Shown here in pieces: positions 10,941 to 19,176 of a DNA stretch of 64,000 nucleotides. A program made the translations under genes and the position numbers. Positions within the stretch are counted from its first letter, which is position 1. The number at the start of each line of letters is the position of its first letter. Below the pieces are notes generated by a model, which was not told the DNA's origin, did not search any database, and saw only the letters and a program-made list of their open reading frames with translations. The DNA lies in the NCBI GenBank assembly GCA_002077065.1, contig NAJO01000043.1, positions 124,001 through 188,000 on the forward strand. The letters are read 5' to 3'. This DNA is from Cryoendolithus antarcticus. Lineage: Eukaryota > Ascomycota > Dothideomycetes > Cladosporiales > Cladosporiaceae.

Positions 10941-12217
10941 CTATGCTTGGCCGCCGCCTACCTCATTCGTGACCTTGACGAAGGCCTCCCACTCTGCCAA
11001 CGCTCGGCCAGAGCTTAAACACCATCTAGCTCTCCGTACACCCTCCTTCCACCTCAGCCCTCCAGGTCCCCTCTCCTTGATCACATCTCCTCCGACCGCT
11101 TGACTCTCCTCCGCCTCGCAGATCCCACTAACTGCAACAAGTGCCGCAGTATTGAGCAGCACGAAGTCTAGCACAGCATCATGCTCTGGTCTCCGACTCC
11201 TCAAAATCTCCATTAGTATCCCCGCGTTCTCTGCAGGACCCTTACCACCATGGACTTCATCGAGAGAGTGAGTTGGCAGTCCAAAGTCTTCTGGCTCAAC
11301 AGTGAAGTACTCTACCTCCCCATCCTTCTTTCCATCGTGAATGTACCAGCAATGCGTCTTGCCCGCGCAAGAGAGTTCGTCTAGATTCTCATCGCCACAG
11401 ACGACGAGCGCCTTTCTTGCGCCGCTCAGTCGGAGCGCTTCAGCAAAGTTGGGACCGATGTCCTTGCGGGCTACGCCCAAGATTCGTGCTTCTAGGAGGC
11501 CGGAGTCGTGGACTGGGTTCGCTAACGGTCCGAGGAGATTGAAGATCGTGCGGACTGGCACTTCTTTGCGCACAGCAGCTGCGTGCTTCATTCCTGGATG
11601 CCATTCTCGAGCGTACAAGAAAGCGTAACTCGTCGCTGCAAAGATCGCCGGCAGATTCTGTGCGGTTGTAGCAGCTATCAGTGGCGGCGAAGGGGCATGC
11701 TGCAGTAAGTCTGCAGAACCGGAAAGCGAGGTCGAGGAGTTGTTGCCGTGTTTTGCTACGACCAGACAGGCGGAGGCGAGGATCGATGAGGTCGTGGAGA
11801 TGTTGAAGGTGTTATGGCCGTCGCCGCCAGTGCCTACGATGTCGACCTGTCTGATGGTTAGCTATGAATCCTGGTCGATGTGTGAGAAGCGTGGGCGTAC
11901 CATACCAATCCGCCTCTGTAGTTCCCTTCAGCCTTTCCTTTCGACTCAATCACTCGATGAAGTGCATCACGATCGATCTGTGGGCATGCCGCGCGCATAT
12001 GCGCGGCTGTCGCCGCCAGTACTGCGGGTTCATGGTCTAGTCCAGTCGTGTGTAATGCGTACAGTAGAATTCCAAACTGTAGAGGAGAGATTCGATTATC
12101 AAAGATCAACTTGACTGCTGCGGCAATCTCTTGAGAATCTACTTTCTTCGCGGATTCAAGCGTGACCAATTGTTTCAGTAGTGGTGCGATAGATTCACAT
12201 GCTGTAGGGTTCGCCAT
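10941..12217 (-). CDS. TRP4: anthranilate phosphoribosyltransferase
   Basis: Two exons, 11906-12217 and 10941-11846; the 59-nt intron begins GTATGG and ends GACAG. The product is 405 aa. It transfers phosphoribose from PRPP to anthranilate in tryptophan synthesis. The N-terminal helical part (IAAAVKLIFDNRISPLQFGILLYAL) is followed by the PRPP-binding loop DIVGTGGDGHNTFNIST, then KHGN, GSADLL, HPGMKHAAAVRKE and VRTIFNLLGPLANP. All are family hallmarks. One oddity is that the usual KHGNR is KHGNN and the following Ser-rich loop is looser. Paired TGACTC half-sites, the core of the Gcn4/CpcA site, lie about 410 bp upstream. Confidence 0.93.
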
Positions 12218-12879
12218 CGCTTCGTTAACAGTCGGGGCTTTCTGAGACTCAAGGTCGGCTGCAAAGATACGTCCCAGCGATCCAAGACAATTCTTCGTCT
12301 GCAGTGACCATGTCTATGCTGTAACCGCGCGACGCAAGCGTTCAAGTCACAGGTATATCATACGGGACAACGATGCTTGAGGGTACATGTAGTCATATCT
12401 TTTTATGGTGATGACTGGGAGTCGAAATTCACAAGTCGGCGAACCCATCTAAACGCCGAAAGTGTGGTCAAGCTTGGGACGAGCACACAACATCTGATGG
12501 ACTCTACGTTCACGTACGTCCTGATCATTTTGCGATGACTGAGTGATAAAAGTTCTTCGAGAACATAGCGAGTGATTGACACAAGTAGAGGAGATGTCTA
12601 GACTCCATCTGTCATCTCGATTGATCAGGAGTCATTGACTCTTCTGCCGCATACGGTGGCCTGGTCTCGACCGACGATGCGATACAAGCATCGCCAATAT
12701 AGCGACCGCTCCCAATCGACCGCAGTTCTGTCATCGTTCCGAACGTCTGCTTGATGCACCGATACTGCTCTCGGAGATGAGACACCCGGCCAGCACGAGC
12801 TCTGCCTGTCTCGCTCACGAACCACAGTCCCTGGTGACTATCGTCAACGTAGCGTATCTGCCTCCTCGCTCAAGCCCGC
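12218..12879. other. intergenic; TRP4 promoter side and Tma20 3' side
   Basis: 662 bp. An inverted pair of TGACTC half-sites (ggagtcattgactctt) lies near 12628-12643. Nothing else is supported. Confidence 0.5.
12629..12642. promoter_or_regulatory. candidate Gcn4/CpcA half-sites
   Basis: GAGTCA and TGACTC occur back to back, giving TGACTC on both strands. This is the core of the general amino-acid control element, and TRP genes are known targets in fungi. The full TGACTCA palindrome is absent and the distance to the ATG is about 410 bp, so the link is tentative. Confidence 0.3.
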
Positions 12880-13511
12880 TCAGCTCAAGTCCAGCTTCCA
12901 CAGCCCATCTCCAGCAAAATGCCCATTCTCAATCGCAATCCCCTTCTTCTTCTCCCTCATCTCGGCACTCCCCATCTTCAACACACCCACTAGACACGCA
13001 CTGTCCTTTCCCTCCGCATTCACAACAACCACGTCCCCCACCTCCAACTCCTTGCCTCCATTCCCATACTCCTCCTCGACTCCCTCATCACCCGCCAACC
13101 TTCCCCCGGGACTAGTCAAACCCGGCACCATCAACGTAGCGCCACTCATTACAAAGCGGATCGCACCTCGATCAACTCTCACCCTCGTGAAAGCCCATGG
13201 GTACTTGTGCACTACCTTGAGGTGGGGCAGGATGGCATCGTCCATATGCTGGAAGAAAAGCGGTGTGGTGCCATTGCAGTATAGTGACACGCGGTCGGGG
13301 ATCTTGACGAGGTCTAATTGCTCCTTCTTGGGCAGGATCTCATCTATATGGGGTTCGAGGAGAGGATAGGTCTCGAGGACTTTTGCGCGGACTGCGCGCT
13401 GGACGGAGGACTTGACTTTAGACTTTGCGCCGGGAGTGAATCTGAGGAGATTTGTCAGGGCAGGTGGAGGGGGAGGGTGGGGAGGACACCTACTGACTCT
13501 TTCTTGAACAT
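12880..13511 (-). CDS. TMA20: translation machinery-associated protein Tma20 (MCT-1 family, PUA domain)
   Basis: Two exons: a 14-nt first exon 13498-13511 encoding MFKK plus part of a codon, and 12880-13441. The 56-nt intron uses a GTCAGT donor and ends CTCAG. The spliced product is 191 aa and starts MFKKEFTPGAKSKVKSSVQR, matching the conserved MFKKF...SKVKSS start of the family. The N-terminal MCT-1 domain is followed by a PUA domain (VRVDRGAIRFVMSGATLMVPGLTSPGG). With Tma22/DENR it recycles and reinitiates 40S ribosomes. The open frame continues upstream without splicing, but lacks the conserved start. It diverges from SGT2 with 302 bp between ATGs. Confidence 0.9.
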
Positions 13512-13813
13512 CTTGCCGCTTATCTTGGTAAATTGACTGTTGTTTAGGAGTTCTCCAGCAACTCATATTCCACTACGCGGGGCTTGGTGGGGGTTGATCG
13601 CTGCAGGGGTTCACACAACGTGGGAGCCATGACGACGGGGGTGCGAAAAGTCAAGGAAGCACATAGAACGCGTTGGAGATGCGGTCTTTGTGACTAGGAC
13701 ACCCAATTATTGTCTATCACATCTCGTTGTACGAACGATATACATCTCTCTGTATCACTCGCTCCTTCCCCAGCTACCACCCATATTCCGGTCCTTTACG
13801 AACACCCACAATC
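13512..13813. promoter_or_regulatory. shared divergent promoter (TMA20 / SGT2)
   Basis: 302 bp between the two divergent start codons. It includes a pyrimidine-rich tract (catctctctgtatcactcgctccttcccc) just before the SGT2 start. No named motif was recognised. Confidence 0.5.
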
Positions 13814-15071
13814 ATGGCTTCGGAATCGCACAAGCGCCTTGCGCTGGCAATCGTCGATTTCCTCTCTTCCTCCCTGAAAGACGGCACCCTCCAACCGGAA
13901 GACGCAGATAGCATCGAGATCGCAAGCAACTGCATCGCAGAATGCTTCCACGTCGACCCCTCAGACAAGGCCGCCACGAAGGAGGCGTTAGGCGACCAGA
14001 ATCTCCTCAAAATCTATAGCGTCTATGAGAAGCTCAAGGGCAAGAATGCACCTGCCGCCTCAGGCTCAGCAGCTGGAACTTCTGCATCAGTACCCAAAGC
14101 AATGCCGAAGGAAACCCTCGAAGTGAAAGGCCACCCCACCGAGGAGAGCGAGAAGCTCAAGGGCCAGGGCAATGCGGCCATGCAGAAGAAAGACTACAAC
14201 CGTGCCATAGACTTCTACACTCAGGCTCTGGACATCTCGCCCTTGAATACTATCTACCTCTCCAACCGTGCTGCGGCTTACAGTGCTTCGAACCAGCACG
14301 AAGCGGCTATGCACGATGCGGAGCTAGCAGTGACAGCAGACCCTAAATACACGAAGGCATGGAGCAGACTTGGGCTGGCAAAGTTCGCGCTGGGAGATGC
14401 GAAGGGGAGTATGGATGCGTACAAAAGTGGAATTGACGCTGAGGGCAATGGAGGCAGTGATGCGATGAAGAAGGGCTACGAGACTGCGAAGCGTAAGGTA
14501 GAAGAGGAGAGCGTTGATGGTGATGACGACGAGGATGATGATATTGGAGCGCCGGACGCGGGTGCAAGAGGTGCGCCAGGTGCTGGTGGGATGCCCGATC
14601 TGTCTGCATTGGCTGGCATGTTCGGCGGTGGAGGTGGTGCTGGTGGTGCAGGAGGTGGGATGCCCGATCTGTCTGCACTTGCGGGTATGATGGGCGGTGG
14701 CGGTGCAGGTGGCGGAGGTATGCCCGATATTGGCGCCATGATGCAGAACCCGATGATGCGGCAGATGGCGCAGCAGGTGATGCAGAACCCTGAGATGCTC
14801 AGTGGTCTGATGAACAGGTTTGGTGGTGGCGGAGCTGGCGCGGGTGCGGGTGCTGGCGCTGGTGGTGCAGCTGGTGGAGCACCAGGCGGTCGCGGCGGAG
14901 GCATGCCCGACTTGAGCGCGATGATGAATGACCCTGCGATAGCTGAGATGGCACGGAACTTCGTAAGTCCTTCCTAATGAAATCCCATGCCACGAGCTAA
15001 CAGGTCTACAGATGGGCGGCGGCGCTGGAGGTGCTGGACGAGGCGCAGGTCGCGGAGCTGGTGGCAGCTAA
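13814..15071 (+). CDS. SGT2: small glutamine-rich TPR co-chaperone Sgt2
   Basis: Two exons, 13814-14962 and 15012-15071; 49-nt intron gtaagt...ctacag. The product is 402 aa. The N-terminal homodimerisation domain (KRLALAIVDFLSSSLKDGTLQPEDADSIEIAS; seen as helices) binds Get4/Get5 in the family. Three TPR motifs follow (EKLKGQGNAAMQKKDYNRAIDFYTQAL, NTIYLSNRAAAYSAS, KAWSRLGLAKFALG), which bind Hsp70/Hsp90 tails. The C-terminus is Gly/Met-rich with NPMMRQMAQQVMQNPEML, the STI1-like substrate-binding part for tail-anchored proteins. It is enlarged by four MPDLSA/MPDIGA units set in poly-Gly. An ATG further upstream at 13727 is in frame but would add a non-conserved leader. Confidence 0.95.
14590..14922 (+). 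repeat. MPDLSA coding repeats in SGT2
   Basis: Four related units in frame: near 14590 (ATGCCCGATCTGTCTGCA), 14660, 14719 (MPDIGAMM variant) and 14902. They are separated by GGT/GGC/GCT Gly-Ala runs. The first two units share ten residues, MPDLSALAGM. Confidence 0.8.
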
Positions 15072-15467
15072 GCTACTATGATCATGTCGTAGGGATGCGT
15101 AACGATATATATACACAAGTCGAACTGGAACTCCAGAGATCTTCTCCTGTTCTTCGTGATCACTGGTGAAGCCGCTTCGTTAATGGCCTTCTTCACCTGG
15201 CCTGTACATATATTCACAAAATGTTCTCGACCCACGTCTCGGAAATACGTGCTCCTACTGGAGATTCAATGTCTCCAGCCTGTGGTCGTCTGATAATTTA
15301 CATATGATATCCTCTGTCTTCATCCTGCTATGATCGGCTGGTGGACCTCGGCTCGTCTCATCTACCGTCCATTGCCGGCACTCGCTATGTTCGATCTCGA
15401 CCTCATCCACCATCGCAGCAATGATGCGTGACAGGTTCCAATATATTTAGAGCGTATCTCAATAGCC
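15072..15467. other. intergenic, no gene seen
   Basis: 396 bp between SGT2 and the downstream hydrolase gene. It should hold the SGT2 terminator and the hydrolase promoter. No coding frame. Confidence 0.45.
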
Positions 15468-16916
15468 ATGTCTCGGTTCCTGATCCAAGAGCATTCGGTG
15501 CCGTCTTGCTACATTCGAGAGTATCCTCGAGCCCTCGCAGGCTCCCAAGAGGATGAGCCCTCAATTGCCGTGAAGCAATACACGCCGCTCGACAACCATA
15601 GTCCTGGACGAGGAGACGTGACAATCATCGGCGCGCATGCAAACGGGTTCCCAAAGGTAGTAATTTAGCCTGCAGATGCCTTGTATTATGCTGACGTCCA
15701 GCATAGGAATTGTACGAGCCACTTTGGGACGAGCTTTATTCGCGACTCCAAGCTAAAGGCATTGCAATACGCAATATCTGGATCGCAGACGTCGCACATC
15801 AGGGCGTGAGTGGTGTGCTGAACGAGCACAAGCTCGGCAACGATCGTAAGCGCCACTGCATTCCAACCCACCAAAAACACAACTGACCATTACAACCCAG
15901 CATCATGGAATGACCATCCCCGTGACCTCTTCATCCTCATCAACCACTTCCGCCACGAGATCCGCCGCCCCATAATCGGAATCGGCCACAGCATGGGCGG
16001 CTGCCATCTCGTCAACCTCTCGCTCATGCACCCACGCCTTTTCACAACACTGATCCTCATTGACCCTGTCATCCAACGCCTCCCCAGTCGAAGTGGTAAT
16101 TACGGTCCCGCGAAAGCTTCGACAGTCCGACGAGATCGTTGGCCGAGTCGCAAAGCCGCGGAGGCAGCCTTCAAGCGAAGCAAGTTTTACCAGACTTGGG
16201 ATCCGAGGGTACTTGATTTGTGGGTGAAGTATGGCTTGAGGGAGCTACCGACACTCCTGCATTCTGATATCAAGGCTACGCCTGCGGTACTGCCAGCTAT
16301 CAGCGCAGATCCCAGTTCCGCTGCTATCACCACTGCTGAGACCGAGGTGACGCTTCTGACGACGAAGCATCAGGAGGTGTTCACGTTCATGCGACCGAAC
16401 TATCCTACTGCTGATTTTCCTGAGCCTTCGGAAAAGCCGAATCCACTCACACATCCTGATGTTGATCCGGCTGCTGGGCCGAATGATCCTTTCTACCGAC
16501 CTGAACCGCTGGCTACGTTTCACAAGCTTCCTGCACTACGGCCGGGTGTGCAGTACATCTTTGGCGATCAGTCGTTTCTGTCAGCACCCATGCTGAAGGC
16601 AGATAAGATGGCTGCGACGGGCTCTGGAATTGGTGGCTCTGGTGGCGTCACAGCTGGTCGTGTGCGGGAGCACACTTTCAAGGGTATTGGTCACTTGATA
16701 CCCATGGAGGTTGTCGGCGAGACAGCGGACGTGTGCACCGAATGGCTTGTGCCTGAGCTTACGCGGTGGAAGCAATTGGAGCAGCTGGAGAATGAGGCGT
16801 GGAGTCGAGTGCCGAGTGAGGAGAAGGGCAGGATGAACGAGGAGTTCCTGCGAGTCATGACGAGTGACTGGAATGCCGAACCTGGAGCGAAGCCAGCCAG
16901 CAAGCCGAAGCTGTAG
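15468..16916 (+). CDS. alpha/beta-hydrolase, AKT2/MpaH-type, possible peroxisomal
   Basis: Three exons: 15468-15656, 15707-15845, 15901-16916; introns of 50 and 55 nt. The product is 447 aa. It has the alpha/beta-hydrolase fold with a nucleophile elbow GHSMGG at about residues 137-142 and a late His in FKGIGHLIPME. The segments VTIIGAHANGFPKELYEPLW and LINHFRHEIRRPIIGIGHS are characteristic of the fungal family that includes Alternaria AKT2 and Penicillium MpaH, enzymes of peroxisomal acyl-CoA processing in secondary metabolism. The protein ends PKL, a variant type-1 peroxisomal targeting signal. There are no biosynthetic neighbours, so a general peroxisomal thioesterase or lipase is more likely than a metabolite pathway. 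Confidence 0.82.
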
Positions 16917-16976
16917 AGCTGTCGATGCGGCAGACTCGTTATGAAGATATCCGGACCGAGACGTCGACGTGGTCAC

Positions 16977-17981
16977 TCAATGGAACTTCTTCTCATTTCC
17001 TGCTGCTGGATAGAACTCCGCACCAAACTCCAAACTCCCTCCCTCAAACAATGCCTCCTCAACCAGCCTCCAAGCACCGACCCACCCACTTTCATAAACC
17101 TTCACCCTCACCGTGGCCTGGAAACTCTCACAGACCATGTTCGGCCTATGCCCCTCCGGAAACGGCGCCGGCATACTGAACCATGTGCCGACCGGCGCGC
17201 TCGCCTCGACCACAACCTTCTGCCGGAAACTCTGCACACTCAGTGAGAAATTCTTGCTATCCCAGTCAGAGGTATATGACATGAACGGACTCCACCCCGC
17301 CACCATTGTCGCGAAAGGCGGCCGGAAGTCGATGTTGTACTTCTTCCCTCTGTAGCCGAGTAAAAAGGCATCAAGACCTAGGATCTGGCCGCCTGCGAGA
17401 CAGATTCCTCGATCACCGTCGCGGGCTTGCACCCACATGTGGGCTTTGGGGAAGGATGCAGCCCAGTTCTTTTCTTGGTGGACTTGTGCTGTGCCATGGC
17501 GATCTGAGTGTGGGACATCGTGACCTGGGATGCCGAGGCTGAAGTCGCAGGATGAGGCGAGGGTGTGGACGTGCCAGTGTAGGGGAAGTGGGAGATGGAC
17601 GAGCCAGCTTTCGGGCGTAGAAGTAGTCTTCGACCACGGCGTGCGGGAGGTAGTTTTGCCAGTCAATGTGAACTCGTCGCACTTCAAATCGTACTCTGTG
17701 GCCGAATCTCCCCTCCATTTCACGTAGCCTATGCCTGGTATTCGTAGCTCGAAGGCGTTATCGGATCCTAACTTCGTCATCGAGATTGAGTCCGGAAAGC
17801 ATTCGTGCTGGAAAGTCTTCGAGACGTCTTGAGGAATGTAGGTAAAGGTCAGCATGTTCGGGCGAGTTTTGCCATTATTGACTTTGCAGATCACGAGACA
17901 GATGTGCGCGCCTGATGGTAAGTCGAATTTGCTGTAGTAACCTTCGAAAGCCGCACTGGTGTGAGGCGCATTGTGTTGCAT
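16977..17981 (-). CDS. tocopherol cyclase-like protein
   Basis: Single exon, 334 aa, ATG at 17979-17981. The start FEGYYSKFDLPSGAHICLVICKV resembles the plant/cyanobacterial EGWYxK...G..F opening of tocopherol cyclase (Pfam Tocopherol_cycl). The central part EKNWAASFPKAHMWVQARD matches the family's E.NWG..FP..W.W.Q motif and is followed by AGGQILG. A beta-rich, lipocalin-like fold is expected. Fungi do not make tocopherol, so the role is unknown; binding or modifying a lipophilic small molecule is an inference. It is convergent with the alpha/beta-hydrolase, 60 bp tail to tail. Family membership was assigned by eye. Confidence 0.62.
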   Translation of the reverse strand: MQHNAPHTSAAFEGYYSKFDLPSGAHICLVICKVNNGKTRPNMLTFTYIPQDVSKTFQHECFPDSISMTKLGSDNAFELRIPGIGYVKWRGDSATEYDLKCDEFTLTGKTTSRTPWSKTTSTPESWLVHLPLPLHWHVHTLASSCDFSLGIPGHDVPHSDRHGTAQVHQEKNWAASFPKAHMWVQARDGDRGICLAGGQILGLDAFLLGYRGKKYNIDFRPPFATMVAGWSPFMSYTSDWDSKNFSLSVQSFRQKVVVEASAPVGTWFSMPAPFPEGHRPNMVCESFQATVRVKVYESGWVGAWRLVEEALFEGGSLEFGAEFYPAAGNEKKFH

Positions 17982-18419
17982 TGCATTGGCTTGGGCGGGG
18001 GACGGTTACTATCGGTGACAGCGAGAGTCTGTACCGAGGACTATCTTGTGAATAAACTTGGACGACTCAGTATCCGTCCTTAGAGTTTGGGAGATCGATT
18101 TAGAGGTTGGACAGGAGGTGGGCGGGCAATGCACAGAGGGAAGTGGGAACGTTCGTCCATCTTGTCATCGAGATGTCATCACAGGATGTCACTTGGGCTT
18201 CGCACTCATATTGCAATTATGTCCGCGCTCTTAGTATTGAAAGCATTTGAATCTTGAATTGCACAGAACGAATGAATCCCATTGCGGTGTTGAAATCGAA
18301 GTGGACGGGATCAACGCGTCAGCACACGCGGTTGATCACAGGTTCGCCGCGTTGCGACAAGATTATTTTAGCATGAGTGTGTTTTGTTGATATAAGAAGT
18401 ACTGAGTGTCGCTACCTAT
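17982..18419. other. intergenic; promoter side of the tocopherol cyclase-like gene
   Basis: 438 bp, slightly AT-richer than its neighbours. It holds no coding frame. Confidence 0.45.
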
Positions 18420-18743
18420 TCACTCCTTCTTCTCTGGGGCACCCTTCTGCGCCTTGTTCTTGTTGTCTATTCAGCGCGAGGTTAGGCATCTCTACAATCT
18501 CATTACCAGCATAGCCACTCACCTCCAGTGTCCTTGTAGTCTCCACCTGCAGCTTCATAGCGCCGTGCCATCTCTCCAGCTTTCCAGGCACTCCATGATC
18601 CCTTGCCGCCACCTGATTGACTGTCAATGCTGGCAAGAGAAAACACCCGGGGCGAAGAACTTACCCTTCTCCTCTGCCTTCACTTCCTCCTTGATCTTCT
18701 CGCGAAGCTCTGGATCGGTTGGCTCGCCCTTTGAAGAAGGCAT
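18420..18743 (-). CDS. small conserved fungal protein, 71 aa
   Basis: Three exons: 18665-18743, 18523-18612, 18420-18466; introns of 52 and 56 nt with GTAAGT and GTGAGT donors. The spliced product starts MPSSKGEPTDPELREKIK, has a central GKGSWSAWKAGEMARRYEAA segment, and ends GAPEKKE. It is highly charged, with no signal peptide or membrane segment. I recognise the PTDPELRE...GSWSAWKA pattern as a conserved small fungal protein but know no function. All three splice joins keep the frame and give a clean stop, which supports it as real although no single frame is long. Confidence 0.78.
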
Positions 18744-19176
18744 GTTTGCTGTTAGACAGTAGTGCTGGGAATGAATGTGTTGCAGTCTTTATTGGACTCT
18801 CTCAACCGGTAACAGGAAGGAGTGAATCGGCGGGCGTGAAGTGTCCGAGGACTTACCGTACTTACACAACTACGTAGCTTGCATCAAGGCCGATGATGCA
18901 CTTCGACCAAGGAGCTAGGATCTAGCATGGTGGCTTTTGAGTTTACGATTAGATCGAACTGAATCGCATGGTGATGTGTCGGAAAGTCGATCGATGAGTT
19001 ACGTCATGAGTTCCCAGGACTTTCGCCTGAGGCATGACATATTTCACTGCCTCTGGAGATGCGACTCGACTTCTCCCGTATTCCGAAAGCAAGATAGCGA
19101 CGTATGTAGAGCATGAGGACATTAAGCAAGCGGTCGACTCATGTGCAGCAGAGATGTGTGATCTGCGTGGTCGCCA
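18744..19176. other. intergenic, no gene seen
   Basis: 433 bp between the start of the 71-aa gene and the 3' end of MSH5. A last MSH5 exon could extend into it if the GTGAGC at 19191-19186 is used as a donor; I could not find a convincing acceptor. Confidence 0.4.

Noticed and set aside
11991..12006. Perfect palindrome gcgcgcatatgcgc
   Set aside because: It lies inside the TRP4 coding exon and is explained by codons for conserved residues; no sign of regulatory use.
14476..14904. 142-codon proline-rich frame opposite SGT2
   Set aside because: It is the antisense shadow of the Gly/Ala-rich repeats of SGT2; no independent coding features.
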